From NCBI GenBank assembly GCA_023459215.1, contig JAEWVF010000028.1:1-47022 (forward strand): 47,022 bases of DNA, written 5' to 3'. The notes beneath the pieces were generated by a model, which searched no databases, was not told the DNA's origin, and saw only the letters and a list, made by a program, of their open reading frames with translations. Positions 11,076-19,543 of the stretch are shown piece by piece (the stretch's first letter is position 1; every line of letters starts with the position of its first letter). Both the position numbers and the translations under genes were made by a program. Source of the stretch: Chloroflexota bacterium. GTDB taxonomy: Bacteria; Chloroflexota; Anaerolineae; Anaerolineales; Villigracilaceae.

Positions 11076-11765
11076 ATGACGTTTAGTTTTGATCGTATCC
11101 CCGCCGGCATCTGCAACTGCTACCTGCTGCGCGGCGAAAAAAACATCCTGGTCGACGGCGGCGCGCCGGGCGGACTGGGCGAATTCAAGCAAGGCTTGCA
11201 GCGCCTGGGCGTCGATCCGCGCGAGATCGAGCTCATCCTCCTGACCCACGGCCACGCCGACCACATCGCCTGCCTGAGCGCCATCCAGCAGATGAGCGGG
11301 GCGCGGGTAGCCGTTCACCAGAACGACCGCGCCTGGGTCGAGAGCGGCCGTCCGGCCCTGCCGCCGGGTCAAACAACCTGGGGCAAAATTATGATTGGGC
11401 TGGCCAAGCCGCTCTTCAAACCGGCGATTGCCCCGGTCAAGGTGGATATGGCCTTCGGTGACGAGGGCTTTTCGCTGGCCGAATACGGTATCCCGGGCCA
11501 AGTGCTGGCCACGCCGGGACACTCTCCCGGTTCGGCCTGTATCCTGCTCGAAAGCGGCGACGTTTTTGTCGGCGATTCGGCCATGAACGCCTGGTTCCTG
11601 CGCCTGACGCCCGGCCTGCCGGTGCTGGCCGAAGATATGGAACAGGTGATCGCCGCCTGGGAGAAACTGCTGGCTCTGGGCGTCAAAACCGTCCACCCGG
11701 CGCACGGCGATTCCTTCCCGGCAGAAGTCATCCGCCGCGAGATCAAGCAGCGCAAGGCCGCCTGA
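11076..11765 (+). CDS. MBL-fold metallo-hydrolase (glyoxalase II / beta-lactamase-like)
   Basis: 229 residues with the complete metal site of the metallo-beta-lactamase superfamily: Thr-His-Gly-His-Ala-Asp-His (His58, His60, Asp62, His63), then Thr-Pro-Gly-His-Ser-Pro-Gly, Gly-Asp-Ser-Ala-Met, and a final Pro-Ala-His-Gly-Asp. Substrate cannot be told; glyoxalase II-like thioester hydrolysis or lactonase activity is possible. The frame is open further upstream (to 10950, into the repeat), but ATG 11076 has a GGAGG 4 nt before it and the leading sequence is not MBL-like. Cytoplasmic, monocistronic, ending at the 11918-11944 terminator. Confidence 0.85.
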   Translation: MTFSFDRIPAGICNCYLLRGEKNILVDGGAPGGLGEFKQGLQRLGVDPREIELILLTHGHADHIACLSAIQQMSGARVAVHQNDRAWVESGRPALPPGQTTWGKIMIGLAKPLFKPAIAPVKVDMAFGDEGFSLAEYGIPGQVLATPGHSPGSACILLESGDVFVGDSAMNAWFLRLTPGLPVLAEDMEQVIAAWEKLLALGVKTVHPAHGDSFPAEVIRREIKQRKAA

Positions 11766-11917
11766 AACGCGCCTAAAAGACAGACAACCCGTCATTAACG
11801 GGGATTTCACCACTGAGACACGGAATCCACAGAGAAAACAACACTAAAAACTCCGCGCTCTCAGTGTCCCCGTGGTTCTCTTTCATTAATCAAAGCCCTT
11901 TCCCGTCAAAAACAAAC

Positions 11918-11944
11918 AAAATCCCGCTCGAAAAGCGGGATTTT
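11918..11944. terminator. bidirectional terminator between convergent genes
   Basis: Perfect 11-bp stem AAAATCCCGCT / AGCGGGATTTT with a 5-nt loop, T tracts on both strands. It separates the MBL gene (+) from the kinase gene (-). Confidence 0.8.
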
Positions 11945-11970
11945 GTTTTAAGGGAGCGCGCATCGGCGGG

Positions 11971-12978
11971 CTAGAGCCTCTTCTCATAAACCATAAACTC
12001 GCGCAGCACTTCGGGCACGATCCAGGCATATTCTTCGCGCAAGGCGCCGCTCAAGCGCGAAATCGTCCGCCGCCAGGAGAGCGTCTTGACAATCGCCGCA
12101 ACCGGCTTCGAGAGCCGGTAAGCTGCCAGCAGCTGCTCGCGCGGGGCGAAAACCTGCCAGGGTTGCAGGTAAAGCTCGAGCAAATCCGCCATCTCAGGGG
12201 TGAAGGCGTAATCGTCCAGTTCGAGGGCAATCTCGATACTGACGAAAAAGGTGCGCAGGGAAACAAACGGATGCGTCAAACTGGCATCGCCCCAATCGAA
12301 AAAGGTGATGCGCTCCCCGCGCAGCAGGATGTTGCCATCGTGAAAATCGCCATGATCGAGAGAAGTTGGCAGGCCATAGGCCGCCAGGTCGGCGCAAATC
12401 CGGGCAAAACGCGGCGCGAGGGATTGCAATTGGGCAAACTCGTCCGCGCTCAGGCCTTTTTCCTGGCCCACCATCAGGCTGTCGGCTTCATTCAGCAGTT
12501 GCGCATACAGCCCCGGCAGAGCCTCCAACCGGCAATCCGGGATGCCCAGCGCCAGGATTGCGGGAACGCGCCCGGCCAGGTCGATCTGCAGTTCGGCGTA
12601 ACGGCGGATGACCGGCTGCCAGGGGCGGATATCCTTCGTCGGACGGATGGAGGCGCGCAGTTGCTGGCCGCCGTCGCGCATCAACATCCAACCCCGCGAT
12701 TCGTCCAGGGCGAGCAGTTCGGGCAGGCAAGCGGGCTGCCATTCTGCCAGGGCGCGCGTCAGCGAGGCTTCGTAAACCGTCTCAGGCGAAGTAGCCTTGA
12801 AGAACAGCCAGCCGGCGTCCGAGCGAACGCGCATCACCGTAGACCAGGCGTAAGCGTGCGGCTGCTCGATCTCGCCTTCCAGTCGGATGGCGTTCCGGGC
12901 AGCCTGGGAACGAATCCAGCCCCGAGCCTGTTCCTGCCAATCGGGATCGTGCCAGCGCAGAGAGTCGGAGGCGGTCAT
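11971..12978 (-). CDS. APH/choline-kinase-family phosphotransferase
   Basis: 335 residues of the aminoglycoside-phosphotransferase fold. The catalytic loop is His-Gly-Asp-Phe-His-Asp-Gly-Asn and the metal-binding loop Phe-Phe-Asp-Trp-Gly-Asp-Ala, both intact, so it is probably an active ATP-dependent kinase of a small-molecule hydroxyl. The substrate is unknown; resistance should not be assumed. ATG 12978 overlaps the stop of the PilZ gene (ATGA), so the two are translationally coupled. A GTG 9 nt further upstream (12987) is possible but less likely. Confidence 0.8.
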   Translation of the reverse strand: MTASDSLRWHDPDWQEQARGWIRSQAARNAIRLEGEIEQPHAYAWSTVMRVRSDAGWLFFKATSPETVYEASLTRALAEWQPACLPELLALDESRGWMLMRDGGQQLRASIRPTKDIRPWQPVIRRYAELQIDLAGRVPAILALGIPDCRLEALPGLYAQLLNEADSLMVGQEKGLSADEFAQLQSLAPRFARICADLAAYGLPTSLDHGDFHDGNILLRGERITFFDWGDASLTHPFVSLRTFFVSIEIALELDDYAFTPEMADLLELYLQPWQVFAPREQLLAAYRLSKPVAAIVKTLSWRRTISRLSGALREEYAWIVPEVLREFMVYEKRL

Positions 12979-13340
12979 CTGGCCCACTCGCGATGACGGA
13001 AATGATAGCGCTCGAGCAGGGCGTCGATGATTTTGGCCTGTTCGGGCGAAACCTCGTCGAATTCAAAACCGATGTCAAATTCACGCGTGCTTTCCTCGTC
13101 GGGAACGCAGCGCGCCACACGGGCCGAAATTGTCAATTTGCGCGCCGCGCTGCCGGGTAACTCATCCGGGAATTCGAGCACCAGGGTGATGTGCTGGTTA
13201 ATCTCAAGCGCCTTTTCGCCAATCAGCATCGCGCCTTGCAGGGTGATGTTGCCCAGGTAGCCCAGGATTTTGCCATGCTGGTCATGCACCAGGGTAAAAG
13301 CCATCAGTTTTTTGCGGGTTTCCTTCCTGCGATCATCCAT
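12975..13340 (-). CDS. PilZ-domain c-di-GMP-binding protein
   Basis: 121 residues, essentially one PilZ domain. The N-terminal Arg-Arg-Lys-Glu-Thr-Arg-Lys (4-10) supplies the RxxxR motif and Asn-Ile-Thr-Leu-Gln-Gly (31-36) corresponds to (D/N)xSxxG with Thr for Ser. The protein probably binds c-di-GMP as a small adaptor. It is divergent from the GGDEF protein at 13530, which could supply the ligand, and coupled to the downstream phosphotransferase gene, suggesting control of that kinase. That functional link is inference. Confidence 0.75.
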   Translation of the reverse strand: MDDRRKETRKKLMAFTLVHDQHGKILGYLGNITLQGAMLIGEKALEINQHITLVLEFPDELPGSAARKLTISARVARCVPDEESTREFDIGFEFDEVSPEQAKIIDALLERYHFRHREWAR

Positions 13341-13529
13341 AGCCGGCCTCCTTTCCCTGAGTATATATCAATTCTTTGACATTACAAAACAATTTCGTTT
13401 TGCCATCGGGGAGCGCGTGCAGGCAAAGAGAGAGTACAATCAAATCAAGCTCCCGTGAACAGCATCACCCCAACGGGCGCCGGAATTTCCCGGCGCACAA
13501 AGCAAAGTGGGACTGATTCTCATCACCCC

Positions 13530-14867
13530 ATGACACATCTCTGGAAAAACGTTTCCCTGCGCACCAAAATCGCTGGACTGCTCAGTTTCCTGACCGTCTC
13601 GGCCATTTTTATTTTAACCATCGCCTCGATCCAACTCGAAAAATACTATTTCCGCCAGGAACTGGAGGAACAGGCCGACTTGCTGCTGGAAACGACCGCG
13701 CTCAGCCTGCGCGATCCGCTCTACCATTTGCAAATCGATGAGCTTTCCGGCCTGGCCAGCGCCCTGAGCGACAACCAGGATGTCACTTTTTTCATCGCCT
13801 ACGACGCCGAGGGCAAAATCCTGGCCGATTCGCGCCAACCGGAACTGCAATTCTCGCAGGAAGTTGACCCGCTCGGCAAAAAGCTGGTGGGAATGGATGC
13901 CGGCCAGGTTTACAAGATTTGGCTCAGTGACCAGTATATCTCCGGCCGCCCGGTGATCGTCGGCAACCAGACCATCGGCGCAATCGCCGCCAGCCTGTCG
14001 ACGCTCTCGCTCGAAGACAAAATCGCAGACCTGGCGCTCGAAAGTGTTTACCTGGGGCTGGTCATCGGCCTGGCCAGCGCGCTGCTGGGTTTCTGGTTCG
14101 CCCGCCAAATCACCAATCCATTGAGCGAGCTGGCTCACGGGGCCGACGAGATGTCGAAGGGCAACCTCGGCGTGCGGGTGAAATCCAACTCGAACGATGA
14201 GATCGGCCAATTGGCGCGGGTCTTCAACCAGATGGCGGCCTCGATCCAGGAGCGCGAAAACGAACTGCGCGAGCTGGCCGCCGGGCTGGAGCGCACGGTC
14301 GATGAGCGCACGGCGACCCTGCGCGAGCAAACCGTGATGCTCGAACAAATGGCCATCACCGATCCGCTCACCAAAATCTACAATCGCGGCCATTTCTTCA
14401 GCCTGGCCGAAAAAGAGATGGAAAAGGCCATCCACCAGCAGCGCCCGCTGTCGGTCATCCTGATCGATACGGATTATTTCAAGCGCATCAACGACGCCTA
14501 CGGGCATCCCTTCGGCGACCAAATCCTGATCAGCGTCACCCAGTTAATCCAGGCCAATATCCGCGCGATGGACATCTTCGCCCGCTACGGCGGCGAGGAA
14601 TTCGTCCTGTTGATGCCCGATACGAATGAGCATTCAGCTCTGGGAACTGCCGAGCGCCTGCGCAAAACCGTCGACGACAACCCGCAGAGATATGAAGACA
14701 AGCAAGTTCACCTGTCAATCAGCCTGGGCGTGGCCTGCTGGGACGGGCAAGCCGAAACCGACATCACCGCCCTGGTTGCGCGCGCCGACCAGGCCTTGTA
14801 CGAATCCAAACGCAAGGGCCGCAACATGACGACCCTGTGGGAGTTTTCCGATCCACTCAGCGCCTGA
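13530..14867 (+). CDS. membrane diguanylate cyclase (periplasmic sensor-HAMP-GGDEF)
   Basis: Makes c-di-GMP from GTP. Domains: an N-terminal transmembrane helix, an extracytoplasmic sensor of about 145 residues, a second helix, HAMP, a short coiled coil, and GGDEF. The active site reads Gly-Gly-Glu-Glu-Phe and an Arg-Ala-Met-Asp five residues before it is a canonical RxxD inhibitory site, so product feedback is expected. ATG 13530 was chosen because Met-Thr-His-Leu-Trp... directly precedes the first membrane helix; an in-frame GTG at 13455 would add 25 polar residues and lacks a ribosome site. Divergent from the PilZ/kinase pair; ends at the 14899-14927 terminator. Confidence 0.88.
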   Translation: MTHLWKNVSLRTKIAGLLSFLTVSAIFILTIASIQLEKYYFRQELEEQADLLLETTALSLRDPLYHLQIDELSGLASALSDNQDVTFFIAYDAEGKILADSRQPELQFSQEVDPLGKKLVGMDAGQVYKIWLSDQYISGRPVIVGNQTIGAIAASLSTLSLEDKIADLALESVYLGLVIGLASALLGFWFARQITNPLSELAHGADEMSKGNLGVRVKSNSNDEIGQLARVFNQMAASIQERENELRELAAGLERTVDERTATLREQTVMLEQMAITDPLTKIYNRGHFFSLAEKEMEKAIHQQRPLSVILIDTDYFKRINDAYGHPFGDQILISVTQLIQANIRAMDIFARYGGEEFVLLMPDTNEHSALGTAERLRKTVDDNPQRYEDKQVHLSISLGVACWDGQAETDITALVARADQALYESKRKGRNMTTLWEFSDPLSA

Positions 14868-14898
14868 ACCTGCTCCCCTCGCCGGATAGAATCTGCAA

Positions 14899-14927
14899 GC
14901 CGTCGCAACGTTGCGATGGCTTTTTTG
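14899..14927 (+). terminator. terminator of the diguanylate cyclase gene
   Basis: 10-bp stem (14899-14908 with 14911-14920, one mismatch; loop opens to AACGTT) followed by TTTTTTGTT. Confidence 0.75.
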
Positions 14928-15012
14928 TTGGCCACGTCCAGATCGCCCGAAAGCCGATTATTAATTTTATAAATATTCAAGTAAATATATTTAATATTTT
15001 CTTTTAAATTTG

Positions 15013-15021
15013 TGATAAAAT
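15013..15021 (+). promoter_or_regulatory. promoter of the ABC exporter operon in an AT-rich leader
   Basis: TGATAAAAT resembles an extended -10. It lies in a strongly AT-rich stretch (about 14955-15060) with A/T tracts that may be curved, followed by a ~120-nt untranslated leader with no recognisable riboswitch. No gene is seen in 14868-15150. Confidence 0.4.
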
Positions 15022-15150
15022 GAAACAAGATAGTAATTTTATTTTAGATGACAAATTTTATCCTGACTGATACCTGCCTGATAGCCAGTCCACAGGCAAC
15101 AAAACAGCGCCAGGATTATCATCAGGAAAATTCTTACAAGGAGTATGCAT

Positions 15151-16191
15151 ATGTCTGAATGGGCGATTGAAGCTGAAAACCTGGTCAAAAAATTCCCGCA
15201 GCGCACCCCGCCAGCCGAGAAGGGCGAAGCCAGGAAAAAATCTTTCTGGCCGTTCGGCCGCAAGGAACCCCAGGCCATGTTCACCGCCGTGGACGGCGTC
15301 AACCTGCAAATCAAGCGCGGCGAAATCTTCGGCCTGCTCGGGCCGAACGGCGCGGGAAAATCCACCACCATCCGCATGTTATGCACCCTGCTCGAGCCGA
15401 CCGGCGGCATGGCCCACGTCAATGGCTTCGATATCGTCAAACAGGCCAACGATGTCCGCCGCAGCCTGGGGACGCTGCTGGCCGGGGAACGCTCGATTTA
15501 CTGGAAACTCTCCGGGCGCGAGAACCTGGAATATTTCGCAGCCTTGAACCACATCCCGCCAACGGTAGCCAGGCAGCGGGTCGAAGAGCTGATCGAGCGG
15601 ATGGAAATCAAAGAGCGGGCCAACGAACTCGTCGAAAAATACTCGACAGGCATGCGACAGCGTATCGCCATCGCCAAGGCGCTGATTGCCCGCCCGCCCA
15701 TCCTGCTGCTGGATGAACCCACCCTCGGGTTGGACCCGCAAGCCGCGCGCAACCTGCGCGAACTGATTCTCGACCTGCAAAAGGAAGGCCACACCATCCT
15801 GCTGACCACCCATTATATGGAAGAGGCCGACCTGCTCTCAGACCGCATCGGCATCATCGACACCGGCAAAATCATCGCGCTCGATACACCCGATGGATTA
15901 AAAAAGCGCATCGACCAGAACGATGTGGTGCGCCTGGAGGTGTCCGGCTGGCAGGACAAGGTCGGCGACAAGCTGCGGGCGCTGTCCGGCGTGCAGAACC
16001 TGGCTGCGCACAAGCTGGAAGGCGACGACCAGTGGGAAGTCAGCCTGCAAACGCCCGATTCACGCGCCATCCTGCCCGGTGTAGTGGAAACGGTCAATTA
16101 CAACGGCACACGGTTGCTCAACATGAACGTCGTCCGCCCAAGCCTGGAGGATGTTTTTATCAACCTGACCGGCAAGGCCTTGCGGGATTAA
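15151..16191 (+). CDS. ABC-2 exporter, ATP-binding subunit (DrrA/NatA-like)
   Basis: Drives export together with the two membrane subunits that follow. In 346 residues it has Walker A (Gly-Pro-Asn-Gly-Ala-Gly-Lys-Ser-Thr, 64-72), the signature loop as Tyr-Ser-Thr-Gly-Met-Arg-Gln, Walker B (Leu-Leu-Leu-Asp-Glu-Pro-Thr) and the switch His (Thr-Thr-His-Tyr-Met-Glu-Glu-Ala), then a C-terminal domain of about 90 residues as in DrrA-type exporters. A basic, Pro/Lys-rich insert at about 18-40 precedes Walker A. ATG 15151 was chosen over ATG 15145 because AAGGAG ends 7 nt before it but only 1 nt before the other. Substrate unknown. Confidence 0.88.
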   Translation: MSEWAIEAENLVKKFPQRTPPAEKGEARKKSFWPFGRKEPQAMFTAVDGVNLQIKRGEIFGLLGPNGAGKSTTIRMLCTLLEPTGGMAHVNGFDIVKQANDVRRSLGTLLAGERSIYWKLSGRENLEYFAALNHIPPTVARQRVEELIERMEIKERANELVEKYSTGMRQRIAIAKALIARPPILLLDEPTLGLDPQAARNLRELILDLQKEGHTILLTTHYMEEADLLSDRIGIIDTGKIIALDTPDGLKKRIDQNDVVRLEVSGWQDKVGDKLRALSGVQNLAAHKLEGDDQWEVSLQTPDSRAILPGVVETVNYNGTRLLNMNVVRPSLEDVFINLTGKALRD

Positions 16192-16201
16192 GGAAACAGC
16201 C

Positions 16202-17059
16202 ATGAGCACAACCTCCCTGACCCAACCCGGTCCGGCGGCTGACCTGCGCGCCCTGTGGGCCGTTATCAGCCGCGAGTGGACCATCTTCCGGCGCTATCCA
16301 AGCTGGATCATCTCGCTGATCATCTGGCCGCTGATTTTCCCGATGGCCTACCTGCTGACCGCCCGGGCGCTATCCGGCCCGGACGGCAGCGGCCTGACCC
16401 TGTTCCAGCAAGCGACTGGCATCTCCGACTATATCAGCTACATCGTGGTCGGCACCATGATCTGGATGTGGCAAAACGTGGTGCTGTGGAACGTGGGCTA
16501 CGCCCTGCGCAACGAACAGATGCGCGGCACACTCGAATCGAACTGGCTCTCGCCCACCTGGCGCTTTGCCTACCTGCTGGGCAGTAGTGTGCCGCAGTTA
16601 ATCTCGATGCTGCTGATGCTGCTCGTTTCGGCCCTGGAATATGCCTTGTTCTTCGGGGTGCGCTTCGAAGGCAGCCTGTGGCTGACCCTGTTGGTCATCC
16701 TGGCTTCGATCCCCTCCATTTATGGGCTGGGATTCGCCTTCGCCAGCGTGGTTATTACCGCCCGCGAAGCCAATGCGTTTGTCTTCCTGCTGCGCGGGAT
16801 CGTGATGATTTTCTGCGGCATCACCTACCCAATCGCCATGCTGCCCGAGTGGATGCAAGTCATCACCGCCTGGCTGCCGCAAACCTACATCATCCACGCC
16901 GTGCGCTCGGCGGCGCTCTCGAACGCGGGATTCGCTGCCATCCAAAACGACTTAATCGCCCTGGCTTTGTTCGGCGCTTTTTGGCTGGCCGTTGGCTACG
17001 GCCTCTTCAACTGGATGGAACGCCGCGCCCGCCAAACCGGGGCCATCGGCCAATATTAA
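16202..17059 (+). CDS. ABC-2 type permease, first subunit
   Basis: 285 residues with about six transmembrane helices and the ABC-2 layout: cytoplasmic N-terminus, helix 1 after Ser-Trp-Ile-Ile, a central Glu-Ala-Asn-Ala-Phe segment and the last helix near the C-terminus (Gly-Tyr-Gly-Leu-Phe-Asn-Trp). It begins 10 nt after the ATPase gene and forms a heterodimeric membrane domain with the next protein, which it resembles (shared Glu-Ser-Asn-Trp-Leu and Ala-Arg-x-x-Gly near the ends). Exported substrate unknown. Confidence 0.85.
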   Translation: MSTTSLTQPGPAADLRALWAVISREWTIFRRYPSWIISLIIWPLIFPMAYLLTARALSGPDGSGLTLFQQATGISDYISYIVVGTMIWMWQNVVLWNVGYALRNEQMRGTLESNWLSPTWRFAYLLGSSVPQLISMLLMLLVSALEYALFFGVRFEGSLWLTLLVILASIPSIYGLGFAFASVVITAREANAFVFLLRGIVMIFCGITYPIAMLPEWMQVITAWLPQTYIIHAVRSAALSNAGFAAIQNDLIALALFGAFWLAVGYGLFNWMERRARQTGAIGQY

Positions 17060-17074
17060 TTCAAGGAAAGCCTC

Positions 17075-17929
17075 ATGGATAATCAATTCAACCTTTCCCA
17101 GCCCGGCTACGCATCCAACCTGCGCGCCTTGTTTGCCATCGCGCGCAAGGATTGGAAACAATACTGGCGCTATCCACTTAACGCAGTCTCTTCCATCTTC
17201 CATCCGCTGATCTGGCTGGCGCCGGTCTACTTTATGGGCAAGGCCTTCAGCGTCAACGGCCAGGCCGAGGGGTTTGCCCAGTACAGCGGCACCGCCGATT
17301 TCATGTCGTTTATCCTGCTCGGCACAATCCTGACCAACTTCATCAATTCGGTTTTCTGGGGCATGGGTTTCGCCCTGAAAGAAGATATGGATTCGGGTGT
17401 GATGGAATCGAACTGGCTGACCCCGATTCCGCGCCTGTTGATCCTGACCGGTCACTCGCTGGCAAACCTGACCGTGACCACCATCACCTCGTCGGGAATG
17501 CTCGTGGCCGCCTCGCTGCTGTTCGGCTTTCGCGCCAGCGGCGATGTGCTGCAAGCCTTTATCCCGGTTATCCCGATGATGATCGGCCTGTATGGATTCG
17601 GTTTTGCCTTCGCGGCGCTGGTGCTGATCATGCGCGAGGCCAACACGATGGTGGATGTCAGCAGCTTCCTGGTGCAGATTTTCTCGGGAGCAAATTTCCC
17701 GGTCAATGCCCTGCCAAAGTGGCTGCTGCCCGTCTCCCTGGCGCTGCCGCTGACCTACGGCCTGGATGCCGTGCGCGGATTCCTACTCAAGACCCCCACC
17801 ATCCTGCCAATCCATTGGGAATTGATCCTGCTGGTGGTTTTTATGGCGCTGATGCTCTGGCTGGGTTCCTGGGCCTTCAACTCGCTCGAACGCCGGGTGC
17901 GCAAACTGGGCACGCTCGGGCAGCACTAA
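17075..17929 (+). CDS. ABC-2 type permease, second subunit
   Basis: 284 residues, same architecture as the preceding permease and probably its paralogue: Glu-Ser-Asn-Trp-Leu-Thr-Pro, Met-Arg-Glu-Ala-Asn-Thr, Phe-Pro-Val-Asn-Ala-Leu-Pro and a Leu-Glu-Arg-Arg-Val-Arg-Lys tail. It starts 15 nt after the previous gene. An ATPase with two unequal permeases is typical of DrrAB-like or lipid/polyketide exporters, but no substrate gene is nearby. The operon ends at the 17948-17977 terminator. Confidence 0.85.
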   Translation: MDNQFNLSQPGYASNLRALFAIARKDWKQYWRYPLNAVSSIFHPLIWLAPVYFMGKAFSVNGQAEGFAQYSGTADFMSFILLGTILTNFINSVFWGMGFALKEDMDSGVMESNWLTPIPRLLILTGHSLANLTVTTITSSGMLVAASLLFGFRASGDVLQAFIPVIPMMIGLYGFGFAFAALVLIMREANTMVDVSSFLVQIFSGANFPVNALPKWLLPVSLALPLTYGLDAVRGFLLKTPTILPIHWELILLVVFMALMLWLGSWAFNSLERRVRKLGTLGQH

Positions 17930-17947
17930 CTCCTAGCGTTGAATCGA

Positions 17948-17977
17948 AAAGACAGCCTGCGCGGGCTGTCTTTTTTT
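17948..17977 (+). terminator. terminator of the ABC exporter operon
   Basis: 10-bp stem AAAGACAGCC / GGCTGTCTTT with a 6-nt loop and a run of seven or more T. Confidence 0.85.
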
Positions 17978-17993
17978 GCTTTTCATGCGGGAA

Positions 17994-19022
17994 CTACCCG
18001 GCAGCCGCAAAGGAACTTTCGCGGTATTCCCTGGGCGTTACCCCGGACCACTTCTTAAACGCCTTACGAAAAACGCTCGGCTCTGAAAATCCCAGCAAAT
18101 AGGTGATTTGCTCGACGGTGTAATTCTCACGCAGGTATTTCTTGGCCAGACGCTGACGCACTTCGCGCAGCAGGTCACTGAAAACCACGCCTTCATCTTC
18201 GAGGCGCTTTTGCAGGGTGCGCACACTGACCGCCATCTCGCGCGCTACCGTATCGATGGAAAGCGCTTCATCGTCCAGGCGGGCCAGGATGATTTTGGTC
18301 ACGGTGCGGGTGGTCTGGTCGTTGCGTTCCATTTCAGCCAGGAAATTTTGGGCATATTGCTCGAACTGCTCCAACAGCAGCGGGTTCGCCATACGGATGG
18401 GCAGGCTGGCAATGCTCAACGGCAGGGTCATCGAGTTGTGTTTCTGCCCAAAGCGCACCGGACAGCGGAAGACGCGCTCGTACTCGGCGCGCGATTCTGG
18501 CTCCGGGTAGATAAAAGTCACCTCGAGCGGGTTCAGGTCGACGCCAGAAAGCGTCCGCATCATGCGCACGCTGCTCGAAAAAGTCGATTCGAAACAGTGG
18601 CGCGACATTTTCGGGGCATGCGGCGGGGTAAAGAAAACAATCCTGACCTTGTTGAAGCCCAATTCCGGGCGCGCCTCGATCAGGTTGCCGATGATGCGCG
18701 AGTACTTCCCCGATTTCTCGAAGGCCTCGCCCAGGGTTTTGCAGTTCATCATCAAATAGCCCAGGATCGACCAACTGCCAGCCTCGGCGAACTCACCCAT
18801 GTGCAGGCCAAAATTCGGGTCGCGGACATATTCGGCAGCGCCATCCTGGATGTGCAAATAGGTTTCTATCGGCAAGCGCGTATCGGGAGATTTGACCGCA
18901 TCCGGCTCGACGCCCAGGCTGCGCAACATGGTCTCGATATCCACCTTCAGGGAATGAAGGTAGAGGAACATCTGCGAAAGGACGGTTATGGACACGGTGA
19001 TGGGTTCGGGGGAAGCGCTCAT
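17994..19022 (-). CDS. AraC-family transcriptional regulator (arabinose-binding-like N-domain)
   Basis: 342 residues. The first ~220 match the ligand-sensing domain found in OruR/ArgR-like AraC regulators (Thr-Arg-Leu-Pro-Ile-Glu-Thr-Tyr, Gly-Ser-Trp-Ser-Ile-Leu-Gly-Tyr, Arg-Tyr/Phe-Gly-Gln). The last ~100 form the double HTH: Val-Ala-Arg-Glu-Met-Ala-Val-Ser-Val-Arg-Thr-Leu-Gln and the family Leu-Gly-Phe-Ser-Glu-Pro-Ser-Val-Phe-Arg-Lys-Ala-Phe-Lys-Lys-Trp. It is divergent from the membrane-protein/flavodoxin operon at 19163 and probably controls it. Its promoter is textbook and the ATG sits 6 nt after the -10, so the mRNA is likely leaderless. Confidence 0.88.
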   Translation of the reverse strand: MSASPEPITVSITVLSQMFLYLHSLKVDIETMLRSLGVEPDAVKSPDTRLPIETYLHIQDGAAEYVRDPNFGLHMGEFAEAGSWSILGYLMMNCKTLGEAFEKSGKYSRIIGNLIEARPELGFNKVRIVFFTPPHAPKMSRHCFESTFSSSVRMMRTLSGVDLNPLEVTFIYPEPESRAEYERVFRCPVRFGQKHNSMTLPLSIASLPIRMANPLLLEQFEQYAQNFLAEMERNDQTTRTVTKIILARLDDEALSIDTVAREMAVSVRTLQKRLEDEGVVFSDLLREVRQRLAKKYLRENYTVEQITYLLGFSEPSVFRKAFKKWSGVTPREYRESSFAAAG

Positions 19023-19028
19023 AGGCCA

Positions 19029-19056
19029 ATCATAACGAATTCGGGGAAGCTGTCAA
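19029..19056 (-). promoter_or_regulatory. sigma-70 promoter with leaderless start for the AraC-type gene
   Basis: Minus strand: -35 TTGACA (19056-19051), 16-bp spacer, -10 TATGAT (19034-19029), 6 nt, then ATG at 19022. No SD precedes the ATG. Two TACGCCTG words, at 19066-19073 and 19115-19122 in the divergent region, are possible AraC half-sites. Confidence 0.7.
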
Positions 19057-19162
19057 CGATTATTCTACGCCTGATTCCGCGTAAAGTGTCACATTTTATG
19101 CAGGAAAAGTCATATACGCCTGGGGCAAACGGTTCTATGATTAGGCTGACCGGAGGTATGCA

Positions 19163-19543
19163 ATGGAAATGCTCTCAAAAGTCACAATTCCTGGTGTTTT
19201 GTTCCTGTTCACGCTCGTTTTTGGGTTCTGGTTGAGCGCCAGCGGAAAGCCGTATCATGGTTTGCTCTTCAATCTCCACAAGTTGATTGCGCTGGGCGGC
19301 GTGGTACTTGCGATTGTGCAGCTTTCCAAAATCTTTAAGGCTGGCGATGTGACTATATGGCTTATACTCTTGCTGGCAGCCGGGGCATTGAGTATTCTGG
19401 CGCTTTTTGTCAGCGGGGCGCTGATGAGCGCCGGCAAACTGGATTACGCTGTGATGCTGACCATCCACCGCATTGCGCCCATCGTTTTATTCCTGGCGGC
19501 GAGCAGAGTCCTGACGATCCTGCAAAAAGGAGGCTTGAAATGA
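19163..19543 (+). CDS. small four-helix membrane protein, function unknown
   Basis: 126 residues with four hydrophobic segments (about 8-25, 37-54, 62-84, 93-112) and short polar loops. No family recognised with confidence. The ATG has GGAGG about 6 nt upstream. It is the first gene of a tight three-gene operon (stop overlaps the next ATG) divergent from an AraC-type regulator and ending in a flavodoxin, so a redox-linked membrane role is possible but not shown. Confidence 0.7.
   Translation: MEMLSKVTIPGVLFLFTLVFGFWLSASGKPYHGLLFNLHKLIALGGVVLAIVQLSKIFKAGDVTIWLILLLAAGALSILALFVSGALMSAGKLDYAVMLTIHRIAPIVLFLAASRVLTILQKGGLK

Noticed and set aside
10878..11813. 311-residue open frame on the minus strand
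   Set aside because: Antisense to the MBL-fold hydrolase, which has all metal motifs; no recognisable domain in the antisense frame.
11971..12978. Aminoglycoside resistance gene
   Set aside because: The APH fold is clear but it is shared by many kinases; nothing points to an antibiotic substrate.
14930..15150. Riboswitch in the AT-rich leader of the ABC operon
   Set aside because: The leader is long and AT-rich, but no conserved riboswitch core was recognised by eye.
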